Assembly (NCBI RefSeq): GCF_001894885.1
Contig: NZ_BCXB01000034.1
Coordinates: 1 to 38,769 of the forward strand
DNA: 38,769 bases
Source: Rhodococcus marinonascens NBRC 14363
GTDB lineage: Bacteria; Actinomycetota; Actinomycetes; Mycobacteriales; Mycobacteriaceae
Direction of reading: 5' to 3'
Within the stretch, counting starts at the first letter, position 1. The number at the start of each line of letters is the position of its first letter. Positions 1-9,523 of the stretch are shown piece by piece. The position numbers were made by a program, and so were the translations under genes. A model generated the notes under the pieces. That model was not told the origin of the DNA, did no database searches, and worked only from the letters and a program-made list of their open reading frames with translations.

Positions 1-1005
1 CTAATCCCACAGCTGTTGGATTCCCTTGGAGATGGTATAGGTGGCAAGCCCGCCAGCGATTGCGCCCACGACCAGTCCTGCCGCGGTTCCGGCGCCGGGA
101 ACAACCGAACCGATGGCTCCACCGGCGAGGGCGCTGCCCGCAATACCAGCGCCAGTACCGACTGCGAGACCGACGCCCGCTCCCACGCTCTCGGATACGA
201 CAGCCTTGGTGGGATCCATTCCGCCGTCGATGTCGGTGGTGATCGCGGGTACAGCGCCGAGGGCAGCCCCGAAGGGTCCGAATCCTCGCCCGATCAGTCT
301 TCCGACGTCGTCGCCCGATGCGGCCGCCGCACTCTTCAGGCCGGTGCCGACGGCGTCGGTCATGATTCCGATCGTCGAGGCTGCGGTGGTTGCCTTGGTT
401 GCGGCGCTGTCCAGCTTCCAACTGAACTCGGCCCCGACTGCGATGACGTCGGTGGGGACGACGGCTGCTCCGGCGTCCGTCAGTTGTTCGATGGCACGAC
501 GTATGAGTCCGTTCGCTTCGGTCGCCGCCTGGTTCGCCTGCCGCAGCGCCTCGACGACGCTGATCGTGAGTTCGGCGGCTTCCTTTTCCATCCGGAGCCG
601 CGCGAAGTCGCGAGTGGATTCGGGGGCGAGGGCGAGCCAGCCGATCATCCCCGCGGCATCCACCACTCCGTCGTTGTGAACGTTGAAGCCCCTACCTCGG
701 GTATTGCTGACCAGAGACACCACGTGTTGACGTGCGCTGTCGAGGATTCCCGAGGCTGCACGAAACTGAGTGCCCATTTCGGTGAAGGCTTCGCTGACTG
801 CGCTGCCAAGTGAGCGCTCCCGAACGACGCGGGTGGCGGCTGCGCTCGCTGCGCCGCCGTGCCACGTTTCGGCGAGCGCATCCTGCGCAGCCGCGACTCC
901 GTGGTACTGCTCGGCGAGCCTCTCGGCGAGTCCGTCGAGTCCGTCGGCCGTGGTCATCAGTGAGGCTGGTTTCCACGAAGTGACCTGGGGGATCGTGGCG
1001 GTCAC
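1..1005 (-). CDS. Type VII secretion-type protein with WXG-like N-terminus and glycine-rich C-terminus
   Basis: A 334-residue protein. The N-terminal ~100 residues look like an ESX/WXG100-type helical hairpin with a W-H-G turn at residues 48-50, followed by a helical middle. The last ~70 residues are very rich in Gly/Ala/Val with GxxxG spacing, like a glycine zipper that could insert in a membrane. No enzymatic toxin motif is visible. It starts at GTG and overlaps the stop of the upstream small gene by 4 bases (GTGA), so the two are translationally coupled. By family knowledge such pairs are secretion partner plus substrate of a type VII system. No ESX machinery gene lies in the window. The stop codon is the first three bases of the window. 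The family assignment is inference from composition and the W-H-G turn. Confidence 0.7.
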   Translation of the reverse strand: MTATIPQVTSWKPASLMTTADGLDGLAERLAEQYHGVAAAQDALAETWHGGAASAAATRVVRERSLGSAVSEAFTEMGTQFRAASGILDSARQHVVSLVSNTRGRGFNVHNDGVVDAAGMIGWLALAPESTRDFARLRMEKEAAELTISVVEALRQANQAATEANGLIRRAIEQLTDAGAAVVPTDVIAVGAEFSWKLDSAATKATTAASTIGIMTDAVGTGLKSAAAASGDDVGRLIGRGFGPFGAALGAVPAITTDIDGGMDPTKAVVSESVGAGVGLAVGTGAGIAGSALAGGAIGSVVPGAGTAAGLVVGAIAGGLATYTISKGIQQLWD

Positions 1006-1310
1006 CGTGGGATGTCCAACTCACTGAGCATGCCGACGAAGTCGGACTCGGTGACGTCGTAGTTGCCCGCAGTTCCGTGCGCAATCTCGGCCACTTCGCT
1101 CAGGCGAAGACAGAGGTTCTGCAGAGCGGCGATGCCGGCGTCGCACGCTGTGACGCAGACGTTCGAAAGGTCGGTGCCGGGTGCCGCTGTCTGGGATTCG
1201 GCGAATGGGGTGGTCAGATCAACTTCGGTGATTTCGCGTGCGGCACCGGCTACCGCTCTCGCGAATTGCTCGAGCATCCCCGGGTCTACCTTCAACGTCA
1301 CAGTCGCCAC
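1002..1310 (-). CDS. Small EspC-like type VII secretion-associated protein
   Basis: About 102 residues from a GTG at 1310 (reading VATVTLKVDPGML). A TTG eight codons upstream, at 1334, gives 110 residues but has no purine-rich site in front of it. The protein is a predominantly alpha-helical ESX-1 EspC/DUF2580-like fold with two helical stretches (residues ~10-30 and ~58-85) and a disordered loop between. Two cysteines at about residues 52 and 56 are unusual. It is the first gene of a two-gene minus-strand operon and probably the partner of the 334-residue protein downstream. It diverges from hsdM with ~135 bp between them. A restriction-linked role is only suggested by position. Confidence 0.65.
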   Translation of the reverse strand: MATVTLKVDPGMLEQFARAVAGAAREITEVDLTTPFAESQTAAPGTDLSNVCVTACDAGIAALQNLCLRLSEVAEIAHGTAGNYDVTESDFVGMLSELDIPR

Positions 1311-1446
1311 CCCCCCTGAAGCCTGTTTGGACAAGACGTGAAGGTATCAGGGGCAAAGCAGGGGGCATGGATCGTGCCTGTCGGTGCCGACCTATATACA
1401 GTGCTGTTGGTCCGCGAACAGTGGCAAGACAGGGTGGTAGCAGTAC

Positions 1447-2994
1447 GTGATTACCGGTGACATCAAGAGCAAGGTCGACGCGGTCTGGGATGCGTTCTGG
1501 ACTGGAGGCATCTCCAACCCGCTCGAGGTGATGGAGCAGATCACGTACCTGCTGTTCATCCGCAGGCTCGACGACGAGCAGACCCTTGCGCTGAACAGGG
1601 CGAACACGCTTGGCACGGAACCCGTCGGAAACCCCATCCCCATCGGAACGGATGAAGAGCGCCGCGACTACGACGACCTGCGCTGGTCGAAGCTCATCCA
1701 GGTATCTGACCCCCAGGCCCTGTTCGACACCGTCGATCAGCGGGTGTTCCCCTTCATCAAGAACATGCGCGGCGAGGACTCCACGTATGCCCACTTCATG
1801 AAGGATGCGCGTCTGACCATCCCGAATCCGGGGATGCTGGTGAAGGTGATCGACAGGCTCGACAAGGTGCCGATGGGCAACCTCGACACCAAGGGCGACA
1901 TCTACGAATACCTGCTCGCGAAGATCGCCACCGCCGGCCAGAACGGCCAGTTCCGCACGCCCCGCCACATCATCGACCTGATGGTGGAGATGATGAAGCC
2001 GGAGCCGGGGGATCGGATCGTCGACCCGGCTTCGGGCACCTGCGGGTTCCTGGTGGCTGCCACGGAGTACATGCGCGCCAACCACGCAGACGCCATCAAC
2101 TCGGGTCCGGGTAAAAACCAGTACCACCACGACATGTTCCACGGCTTCGACTTCGACAACACCATGCTGCGCATCGGTTCGATGAACATGATGCTGCACG
2201 GGGTGGAACAGCCCGACATCCGGTACCGGGATTCGTTGGCCGAGTCCAATACCGGCGACGCGGGCGCCTACTCGATGATCCTCGCCAATCCGCCGTTCGC
2301 GGGGTCGCTGGACTACGAGAACACCGCGAAGGATCTGCAGCAGATCGTCAAGACCAAAAAGACGGAACTGCTGTTCCTGGCACTGTTCCTGCGACTGCTC
2401 AAGCCGGGCGGACGTGCGGCGGTGATCGTTCCCGATGGGGTCATGTTCGGTTCATCGAAGGCGCACAAGGAACTTCGACGCATCCTCGTCGAGGACCACA
2501 AGCTTGACGGCGTGGTGAAGCTGCCGTCCGGGGTGTTCAAGCCGTACGCGGGGGTGTCGACGGCGATCCTGTTCTTCACCAAGACCGACTCGGGCGGCAC
2601 CGAGAACGTGTGGTTCTACGACGTGCAGGCCGACGGCCGCTCGCTGGACGACAAGCGCACGGCCCTGCTCGACGAGGAAAAGCTGAGCGTTCACGGATCG
2701 TTGAGCGATGACGAGCACTCGAAGAACAATCTGCCGGACGTGTTGAAGCGCTGGTTCTTACGCGACTCCGACGAACTCGGACGCGAGCGGACAGAGCAGA
2801 GCTTCTGCGTGCCGAAGGCAGACATTGCCGCGCAGGGATATGACCTTTCGCTGAACCGGTACAAAGAGATCGTCCACGAAGTAGTGGAACACCGTGCGCC
2901 CGAGGTGATCCTGGACGACCTGGACCGGATCGAGAAGGAAATCGGCGACAGCATGGCCCAGCTTCGCGAAATGCTCGCTGGGGATGCGCAGTGA
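1447..2994 (+). CDS. hsdM: Type I restriction-modification system methyltransferase subunit HsdM
   Basis: A 515-residue N6-adenine methyltransferase, the M subunit of a type I restriction enzyme, which with HsdS methylates the recognition site. An N-terminal helical HsdM_N domain (residues 1-135) is followed by the catalytic N6_Mtase domain. The SAM-binding motif DPASGTCGF is at 193-201 and the catalytic NPPF at 281-284. Length is normal for the family. The start is GTG at 1447, preceded by a GGTGG-like purine patch, and an AT-rich TATATACA about 50 bases upstream may be the -10 region. Its stop overlaps the hsdS start by 4 bases (GTGA). The gene looks intact, so the methylase is probably functional. 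Confidence 0.97.
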   Translation: MITGDIKSKVDAVWDAFWTGGISNPLEVMEQITYLLFIRRLDDEQTLALNRANTLGTEPVGNPIPIGTDEERRDYDDLRWSKLIQVSDPQALFDTVDQRVFPFIKNMRGEDSTYAHFMKDARLTIPNPGMLVKVIDRLDKVPMGNLDTKGDIYEYLLAKIATAGQNGQFRTPRHIIDLMVEMMKPEPGDRIVDPASGTCGFLVAATEYMRANHADAINSGPGKNQYHHDMFHGFDFDNTMLRIGSMNMMLHGVEQPDIRYRDSLAESNTGDAGAYSMILANPPFAGSLDYENTAKDLQQIVKTKKTELLFLALFLRLLKPGGRAAVIVPDGVMFGSSKAHKELRRILVEDHKLDGVVKLPSGVFKPYAGVSTAILFFTKTDSGGTENVWFYDVQADGRSLDDKRTALLDEEKLSVHGSLSDDEHSKNNLPDVLKRWFLRDSDELGRERTEQSFCVPKADIAAQGYDLSLNRYKEIVHEVVEHRAPEVILDDLDRIEKEIGDSMAQLREMLAGDAQ

Positions 2995-4190
2995 CGGCGT
3001 GGCCGGTGGTGGCGTTGAGCGACGTTGCGGTGGGTAAGGGTCAGTATGGTGTCGGGCTCTCTTCCCGAGTGTTGTCGCCGGGCGATCCACGGTACATCCG
3101 GATCACCGACATCAAAGACGATGGCACCCTCGCACCTAACAAGGTAGGTGTGGAGGGCGATCGTGCGGCGTGGCAGAACGCCATGCTAGATGATGGAGAT
3201 CTGCTGTTCGCTCGCTCGGGTGCGACCGTTGGCAAAACATATCTGCATGTAGGTGCTGTCGAACCTGCGGTGTACGCGGGATATCTCATTCGTTTCAAGC
3301 TTAAACCGGAACTGGCATTGCCGAACTATGTCTTTCGATATACCCAGAGCCCTCAGTATCACGCCTGGGTGAAGGGTAGTCAGCGTGCAGTTGCTCAGCC
3401 GAACATCAATGCGCAGCAGTACGGCGGACTTCCTATCCCTCTCCCGCCCCTCCCCGAACAGCGCCGGATCGCAGCGATCCTCGATCACGCCGACGCCCTC
3501 CGCGCCAAGCGGCGCGAAGCCCTCGCCCACCTCGACGAGTTGACCCAGTCGATCTTCATCGACATGTTTGGTGATACCAGGAATTCAGTAACCACGCGGT
3601 TCGCGGATGTGGTGAATGAATTTCGATACGGCACGTCCGTGAAATCATCTTCGGATGGAGTTCCTGTGCTGCGCATCCCCAATGTTGTTGGTGGAAAGCT
3701 AGATCTCCGTGAACTGAAGAACGTGTCGCTTGGTCAGGCAGAATTTGAACGACTACGTCTCAAGGACGGGGATCTCCTCTTTGTCAGGACCAATGGAAAT
3801 CCAGAGAATGTCGGACGGTGTGCTGAGTACCGCCCGGAATCAATCGAGGATCTAGGTCTTCCCGGTAGCAGGTGTGTTTACGCCTCCTACTTGATCCGTG
3901 TGCGGGTAGATGACGAACTCGTTGTCCCAGCCTTTCTATCGACGTTTCTGAATGGTCCAGGTCGCAAGCAAATGGCAGCGAATGCCAAGACCTCTGCTGG
4001 CCAATTCAACATCAACATTCAGGGTTTAGGGTCCATTGAGGTACCTGTCCCGGACATGGGGCGCCAGGCTGAGTTTGTGCAGCGTGCAAAGCAGATCGAG
4101 CATCAGAAGGAGGCGTGCGAGAGCGCTCTCGCTGGACTAGATGCTCTGTTTGCCTCCCTCCAGTCCCGCGCCTTCCGAGGAGAACTCTGA
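2991..4190 (+). CDS. hsdS: Type I restriction-modification specificity subunit HsdS
   Basis: A 399-residue specificity subunit that chooses the bipartite DNA target for HsdM and HsdR. Two target-recognition domains (about 1-150 and 200-370) are each followed by a conserved helical spacer. The central spacer at ~151-190 contains PPLPEQRRIAAILDHADALR, typical of HsdS, and a second spacer closes the protein. GTG start in the GTGA overlap with hsdM. The two recognition domains are visibly less GC-rich than neighbouring genes (for example 3180-3420 and 3590-4130), which fits the known shuffling of these domains. The recognition sequence cannot be read from the protein. Confidence 0.95.
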   Translation: MTAWPVVALSDVAVGKGQYGVGLSSRVLSPGDPRYIRITDIKDDGTLAPNKVGVEGDRAAWQNAMLDDGDLLFARSGATVGKTYLHVGAVEPAVYAGYLIRFKLKPELALPNYVFRYTQSPQYHAWVKGSQRAVAQPNINAQQYGGLPIPLPPLPEQRRIAAILDHADALRAKRREALAHLDELTQSIFIDMFGDTRNSVTTRFADVVNEFRYGTSVKSSSDGVPVLRIPNVVGGKLDLRELKNVSLGQAEFERLRLKDGDLLFVRTNGNPENVGRCAEYRPESIEDLGLPGSRCVYASYLIRVRVDDELVVPAFLSTFLNGPGRKQMAANAKTSAGQFNINIQGLGSIEVPVPDMGRQAEFVQRAKQIEHQKEACESALAGLDALFASLQSRAFRGEL

Positions 4191-4191
4191 C

Positions 4192-6324
4192 ATGAAAGCC
4201 TCTGAAAGTTCGTTGATGGAACTGCTCTACAAGGGGGATCAGTTCGAGATCCCGATCTATCAGCGAACGTACTCATGGACTGTGGACGAGTGCAGCACGC
4301 TGTGGGAAGACATTCTTCGTGCCGGCGGCAACGACCGGGTGGGCGTGCACTTCGTGGGATCGGTCGTGCACATCAGCAAAGGCCAGTCCAACCTCACAAA
4401 ACGAGAACCACTCTTGGTGATCGACGGACAACAGCGCCTGACTTCCGTCACGCTTCTGGTCCACGCGCTCGCTGACGAACTCGAGAAGCAGCCTCAGGAG
4501 AAGCAGCAGCCGATCGACGGATACTCACCGAACAAACTGCGCAATCGCTACCTCCAGAACGCCGATGAAGACGACGATCGCCGCTACAAATTACTTCTCA
4601 CTCAGACCGACCGCACCACGTTGATGGCGATCGTCGACGGACGTGAACGCCCTAAGGACTATTCGCAGCGGATTGACGCCAACCACACCTGGTTCGTCCG
4701 GACTCTCGACGAATTCGTGCAGGGCGGCGGTGATCTGGCCCGCGTGTGTCGCGGCCTGGCAAAGCTGATGGTCGTCGACATCGCGCTCACTCGCGACCAG
4801 GAGAACCCCCAGCTGATCTTCGAGTCGATGAATTCGACCGGCAAGGAACTCAGCCAGGCGGACCTCATCCGCAACTTTGTGTTGATGGGTCTACCCACCA
4901 CGATCCAGACCAGACTGTATGAACGACATTGGCGTCCGATGGAATTGGACTTCGGGCAGGATTCGTATGCAACACATTTCGATTCGTTCGTCCGAAACTA
5001 CCTGACTGTCCGGACCGGGGCGGCCCCACGGCGAGACCACGTGTACGTGGCTTTCAAGAAGTATTCCCGCGAGGTGGCGGGCCCTGAGGGTGATGTCAAC
5101 GACGCCGACCATTTGGATGCCGTGCTCGGAAGTCTCCGCGCCTACGGTCGCTACTACGGCCGCATCGCTCTGGGAGGTGAGGAGAACAGTTCTCTGCGAG
5201 AAGCATTCAACGATTTCAACGAGCTCAAGGCCGACACCGCATACCCGGCGATCCTCGAGATGTATGACGACTACGAGCGCGGATTGCTGTCGCTGTCGGA
5301 TTTCGTCGCCGCAGTCCGTTTGATCGAGTCGTATGTGTTTCGGCGCGGCGTCTGCGGGGTCCCGACCAACTCGCTCAATCTGACATTCGCCAACTTGATC
5401 AAGAACGTCGACAAGACCGACTATCTGAACAGTCTTCGCTCGTACTTCCTGACCTTGAGTTCCTACAAGGCGTTTCCGACAGACGAGACGTTCGCGGAAC
5501 GGTTGACGAGCTTCGACGCATATCACTTTCAGCGTCGCCTGTATCTGTTACGCCGACTCGAGAACTGGGACACCAAAGAGCCCGCCTCGGTGGCCGAATA
5601 CACCATCGAGCACATCATGCCGCAGAACCCGGAACTGTCCGCGCGTTGGCGTGACGCTCTTGGTGAAGACTGGGAGCGGGTGCAAGATCGATGGCTGCAC
5701 ACGCTCGGGAACCTCACGTTGACCGGATACAACTCCGAGTACAGCGATCGTCCTTTTGCTGACAAGCGCGACATGAAGGGTGGCTTTAAGGACAGCCCGC
5801 TTCGGCTGAACAAGGGTCTACGCGATCTCTCGCAGTGGAATGAGGAGTCGATCGTCGGTCGCGGGGAGGATCTTGCGAAACGTGCCGTGGACGTGTGGTC
5901 CCGACCTGTTGCGCCAGAAGGCGCCATTGGTGTATCGCGTAGGTCGAGCCAAACGCAGGTGCGGTACACAATCGACGACTATGAGCACCTGAAATCGGAA
6001 CACACTCGCGGGATCCACGACGCACTGATCCGCGAGGTCAACGCTCTCGATCCCTCGATTGTCGTGGAGTTCCGCAAGGTTTACATCGGTCTGGTCGCGA
6101 ATGGAACTTTCGCCGACCTCGTTCCGCAGGCGCGCGGGCTTCGTATCCAGTTGCATATTCCGTTCCCCGAGGTCGACGACCCCAAGGGGATCTGCACTGA
6201 CGTGAGCGACGTAGGTCGCTGGGGTTCGGGAGAGACGCGGTTCTTGTTCTCACACGCCGGCGAGTTGCAGTACGTCATGGGACTCGTGCGGCAGGCCTTC
6301 GACCGGCAGCTGGAGGTGGAGTAG
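4192..6324 (+). CDS. DUF262/DUF1524 (GmrSD/RloF-like) nuclease linked to the type I system
   Basis: A 710-residue protein starting at the ATG one base after the hsdS stop. An in-frame ATG 51 bases upstream lies inside hsdS and is less likely. The N-terminus is DUF262, a ParB/sulfiredoxin-like NTPase fold, with QRTYSW at 24-29 and DGQQR at 78-82. Then comes a DUF1524 HNH nuclease domain with E-H-I-M-P-Q-N near 473 and LGNLTLTGYNS near 505. The C-terminal ~100 residues resemble DUF5655. In GmrSD-type type IV enzymes these modules hydrolyse NTP and cut modified DNA. RloF-like DUF262 proteins are known as accessory genes in some type I loci. Here it occupies the hsdMS operon where hsdR would be expected. 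Motifs are intact; the target is unknown. Confidence 0.92.
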   Translation: MKASESSLMELLYKGDQFEIPIYQRTYSWTVDECSTLWEDILRAGGNDRVGVHFVGSVVHISKGQSNLTKREPLLVIDGQQRLTSVTLLVHALADELEKQPQEKQQPIDGYSPNKLRNRYLQNADEDDDRRYKLLLTQTDRTTLMAIVDGRERPKDYSQRIDANHTWFVRTLDEFVQGGGDLARVCRGLAKLMVVDIALTRDQENPQLIFESMNSTGKELSQADLIRNFVLMGLPTTIQTRLYERHWRPMELDFGQDSYATHFDSFVRNYLTVRTGAAPRRDHVYVAFKKYSREVAGPEGDVNDADHLDAVLGSLRAYGRYYGRIALGGEENSSLREAFNDFNELKADTAYPAILEMYDDYERGLLSLSDFVAAVRLIESYVFRRGVCGVPTNSLNLTFANLIKNVDKTDYLNSLRSYFLTLSSYKAFPTDETFAERLTSFDAYHFQRRLYLLRRLENWDTKEPASVAEYTIEHIMPQNPELSARWRDALGEDWERVQDRWLHTLGNLTLTGYNSEYSDRPFADKRDMKGGFKDSPLRLNKGLRDLSQWNEESIVGRGEDLAKRAVDVWSRPVAPEGAIGVSRRSSQTQVRYTIDDYEHLKSEHTRGIHDALIREVNALDPSIVVEFRKVYIGLVANGTFADLVPQARGLRIQLHIPFPEVDDPKGICTDVSDVGRWGSGETRFLFSHAGELQYVMGLVRQAFDRQLEVE

Positions 6325-6460
6325 GGGTTCCACGTCCGGCACCCATCGCTGGATTCTTGCGCCGCAATACCAGTGAATGCCAGCGCTCGGTTCAGACGCG
6401 GTCACAGCGGAGGAGCTGTCCAGCCCTGGGACCTCACCTGTCGGCGCGCAATGGGAAGAA

Positions 6461-6492
6461 CCGCCCCGTGGACGCCGTGGTCCACGGGGCGG
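6461..6492 (-). terminator. Hairpin terminator of the aminotransferase operon
   Basis: A perfect 13-bp inverted repeat (arms 6461-6473 and 6480-6492, six-base loop) lies 8 bases beyond the aminotransferase stop. On the minus strand it is followed by TTCTTCCC rather than a long T-run, typical of high-GC terminators. It could also stop plus-strand transcription from the DUF262 gene, which ends at 6324. The 6325-6500 gap holds nothing else recognisable. Confidence 0.8.
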
Positions 6493-6500
6493 ATCAGGTC

Positions 6501-7892
6501 TCAGGACTTGACGTGACGGTCTGCGACGTCGAGTGCTGCATCCAGGATTTCGAGCCCCTGGCGGGCCTCGGCGTCGGTGATGGTGCACGGCGGAACGGCG
6601 TGGATGCGGTTGAAGTTCGCGAACGGTAGCAACCCACCGGCCTTGCAGGCGGCGATGACCTCGTTCATCGCCGGGCTGGACGCGCCGTACGGGGCGAGGG
6701 GTTCCCTCGTGGCCCTGTCGGCGACGAGTTCGATCGCCCAGAACACGCCGAGGCCGCGGACCTCACCGACCGACGGGTGCCGCTCGGCGAGCGCGCGCAG
6801 TCCGGGGCCGAAGACCTCGGTTCCGATCCGTGCCGCGTTCTCGACGATCCCTTCCTCCTCCATCGCGTTGATCGTGGCGACGGCCGCGGCGGCGGCGAGG
6901 GGGTGACCCGAGTAGGTCAGCCCGCCCGGGTAGGGGGAATCAGCGAACGTTGAGGCGATCTTGCCGCTGATCGCGACACCGCCGAGCGGGACGTACCCGG
7001 AGTTGACACCCTTGGCGAAGGTGATCAGATCGGGCACCACGTCGAAATGGTCTATGGCGAACCATTTTCCGGTCCGTCCGAATCCGGCCATCACCTCGTC
7101 GGCGATGAACACGATGCCGTAGCGGTCGCACAGTTCCCGGACGCCGGCCATGTAGCCGGGCGGAGACACCATGATTCCGGACGTGCCGGGCACCGATTCG
7201 AGCACGATCGCCGCGATCGATGCCGGCCCCTCCATTTGAATCACCTGGTCGAGGTGCGCGAGCGCACGCTCGGCTTCCTGCTGCTCGTCGGCCGAGTGGA
7301 ACTGCGAGCGGTACAGGAACGGGCCATTGAAGTGCACGACCCCGCTGTTGCCATAGTCGTTGCGCCAGCGGCGCGGATCCCCGGTGAGGTTGACCGCGGT
7401 GTCTGTGCCGCCGTGGTACGAGCGGTACCGGGAGAGCACCTTGTACCGCCCGGTGTGCAACCTGGCCATCCGAACCGCGTGCTCGTTGGCGTCGGCGCCG
7501 CCGTTGGTGAAGAACACCTTGTTCAGGTCGCCGGGGGTGTGTTCGGCGATCAATCGGGCCGCCTCGGAGCGGGCCTCGTTGACGAACTGGGGTGCGACGG
7601 TGCACAGCTTCGCCGCCTGATTCTGGATGGCGGCAACCACTTTCGGATGCTGATGCCCGATGTTGGTGTAGACGAGCTGGGAGGAGAAATCGAGTAGCGG
7701 AGTGCCTGCGCCGTCCCACACGTAAGAGCCCTCGGAGGCGAGGATCGTCATCGGGGTGATCTGCTCCTGCGCCGACCACGAGTGGAACACATGCGCACGA
7801 TCGAGTGCGTAGGCGCGTTCACCCTCGGCGCGGGCCTCGTCCAGCTGTTGGCCGTTGGGCAGGGTGACGTGCTCGGGAACCGTCGTCGTCAT
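6501..7892 (-). CDS. Class III omega-amino acid:pyruvate-type aminotransferase
   Basis: A 463-residue PLP-dependent class III aminotransferase. The ATG at 7890-7892 is preceded by GGAAGGA, which fixes the start. The PLP aspartate is in IADEVMAGFGRTG (Asp265) and the Schiff-base lysine in FAKGVNSGY (Lys294). The substrate is probably an omega-amino acid such as beta-alanine, 3-aminoisobutyrate or GABA, giving a semialdehyde. This is inferred because the gene follows, 19 bases behind, a methylmalonate-semialdehyde dehydrogenase that would take malonate or methylmalonate semialdehyde to acetyl- or propionyl-CoA. The divergent PucR-type regulator is the likely controller. The pairing fits pyrimidine or beta-alanine breakdown, but exact substrate preference cannot be read from sequence. 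Confidence 0.92.
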   Translation of the reverse strand: MTTTVPEHVTLPNGQQLDEARAEGERAYALDRAHVFHSWSAQEQITPMTILASEGSYVWDGAGTPLLDFSSQLVYTNIGHQHPKVVAAIQNQAAKLCTVAPQFVNEARSEAARLIAEHTPGDLNKVFFTNGGADANEHAVRMARLHTGRYKVLSRYRSYHGGTDTAVNLTGDPRRWRNDYGNSGVVHFNGPFLYRSQFHSADEQQEAERALAHLDQVIQMEGPASIAAIVLESVPGTSGIMVSPPGYMAGVRELCDRYGIVFIADEVMAGFGRTGKWFAIDHFDVVPDLITFAKGVNSGYVPLGGVAISGKIASTFADSPYPGGLTYSGHPLAAAAAVATINAMEEEGIVENAARIGTEVFGPGLRALAERHPSVGEVRGLGVFWAIELVADRATREPLAPYGASSPAMNEVIAACKAGGLLPFANFNRIHAVPPCTITDAEARQGLEILDAALDVADRHVKS

Positions 7893-7911
7893 GATCAGAT
7901 GTCCTTCCAGC

Positions 7912-9429
7912 TCAGTCGTTCTGGGGAAAACCGAGGTTGATTCCCCCGTGGCTGGGGTCGAGCCACCGACTGGTGACCACCTTGCCGCGGGTGAAGAAGT
8001 GGACACCCTCTGTCCCGTGGGCGTGGGTGTCGCCGAACAGTGAGTTCTTCCAGCCACCGAACGAGTAGTACGCGGTCGGAACCGGGATCGGGACGTTGAT
8101 GCCGACCATCCCGACCTCCACCTCGTTCTGGAACCGCCGCGCCGCGCCGCCGTCGTTGGTGAAGATCGCGGTGCCGTTGCCGAACGGGCCGGAGTTGATG
8201 AGCTCGAGCGCCTCCTCGTAGGAGTCGACGCGCACGACGGACAGTACGGGTCCGAAGATCTCATCGGTGTACACGGACATGTCGGTGCTGACGTTGTCGA
8301 TCAGCGTCGGGCCCAGCCAGAACCCGTCCGCCGCGCCATCCGCGTCTACGCCTCGTCCGTCGACGACGATCGTCGCGCCCTGGGCTTCGCCGGCGTCGAT
8401 GTAGGACGCGACCCTGTCGCGGTGCACCTTTGTCACCAACGGGCCCATGTCCGAGTCGCGGGTGCCGTCGCCGATCTTCAACGTCTTGGTACGGTCGGCG
8501 ATCTTCGACACCAGCTCGTCGGCGATGTCTCCGACCGCGACCAGGGCGCTGATGGCCATGCACCGTTCACCGGCAGATCCGAATCCGGCGTTGACCATGG
8601 CGTCGGCGGCGAGGTCGAGGTCGGCGTCGGGCAGGACGATGGCGTGGTTCTTCGCGCCGCCCAGCGCCTGGACGCGCTTGCCGTGAGCAGTGCCGGTGGC
8701 ATACACGTACTCGGCGATGGGGGTGGAACCTACGAAGGAGATCGCCTTGACGGCGCGGTTGGTGAGCAGTTCGTCGACGGCGGTCTTGTCGCCCTGCAGG
8801 ACGTTGAAGACGCCGGCGGGCAGGCCCGCCTCGGCCCAGAGTTCGGCCATCCAGATCGCGGCGGTGGGGTCCTTCTCCGACGGCTTCAGGATCACCGTGT
8901 TACCGGCGGCGATGGCGACGGGGAAGAACCACATCGGGACCATTGCGGGGAAGTTGAACGGCGAGATGATGCCGACCACGCCGACCGGTTGACGGATCGA
9001 ATGCACGTCGACGTTGGTGGAGGCGTTCTCGGTCATGCCACCCTTGAGTAGGTGCGCTATGCCGCAAGCGAATTCGACGACTTCCTGGCCACGGGATACT
9101 TCACCGAGGGCGTCGGAGACGACCTTGCCGTGCTCGGAGGTGATGATCTCGGCGAGTTCGCCCTTGCGCTCGTTGAGCAGTTCGCGGAATTTGAAGATGA
9201 TCGCGGTCCGCTTGGCGAGGGACGTGTCGCGCCAGGCAGGGAACGCGGCCGCGGCGGCGTCGATGACGGCGCGAGAGTCCTCGACGCTCGCCAGCGCAAC
9301 CTGGCCGGTGATCGCACCGGTCGCCGGGTTCGTCACCGGCGCAGTGTTCTCGCTGGTGCCGGTGAAGGTCTTGTTGTCCGACCAGTGCGCGATCGTCCGT
9401 GCCTGGCCTGCGCCGCCTGTGCGTGTCAT
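7912..9429 (-). CDS. mmsA: CoA-acylating methylmalonate-semialdehyde dehydrogenase
   Basis: A 505-residue aldehyde dehydrogenase of the MmsA family, which oxidises malonate or methylmalonate semialdehyde with NAD+ and CoA to acetyl-CoA or propionyl-CoA and CO2. The catalytic cysteine is in GSAGERCMAIS (Cys290). The nearby GGAKNH has Asn where ordinary aldehyde dehydrogenases have the general-base Glu, as is characteristic of MmsA. The NAD-binding PFNFPAMVPMWFFP stretch is near 157-170. Length is normal. It is the first gene of the operon, transcribed away from the PucR gene with 109 bp between them, and is followed by the aminotransferase. It sits between the two halves of the type I restriction locus. 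Confidence 0.96.
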   Translation of the reverse strand: MTRTGGAGQARTIAHWSDNKTFTGTSENTAPVTNPATGAITGQVALASVEDSRAVIDAAAAAFPAWRDTSLAKRTAIIFKFRELLNERKGELAEIITSEHGKVVSDALGEVSRGQEVVEFACGIAHLLKGGMTENASTNVDVHSIRQPVGVVGIISPFNFPAMVPMWFFPVAIAAGNTVILKPSEKDPTAAIWMAELWAEAGLPAGVFNVLQGDKTAVDELLTNRAVKAISFVGSTPIAEYVYATGTAHGKRVQALGGAKNHAIVLPDADLDLAADAMVNAGFGSAGERCMAISALVAVGDIADELVSKIADRTKTLKIGDGTRDSDMGPLVTKVHRDRVASYIDAGEAQGATIVVDGRGVDADGAADGFWLGPTLIDNVSTDMSVYTDEIFGPVLSVVRVDSYEEALELINSGPFGNGTAIFTNDGGAARRFQNEVEVGMVGINVPIPVPTAYYSFGGWKNSLFGDTHAHGTEGVHFFTRGKVVTSRWLDPSHGGINLGFPQND

Positions 9430-9523
9430 GAAACTCTGTCCTTGCCTCGGTGTGCTGTTCCACCACTCTCACTCGAAGAAGCCGCCAATGGGTGTTACGC
9501 ACTGTATGCACTTCCGAGTTTCT

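Noticed and set aside
6325-6460. Possible small gene between DUF262 and the terminator
   Set aside because: Open frames here have no ribosome site or conserved composition.
7893-8264. N-terminal extension of the aminotransferase frame into mmsA
   Set aside because: Low-complexity Ser/Thr/Arg shadow; a ribosome site sits before the ATG at 7892.
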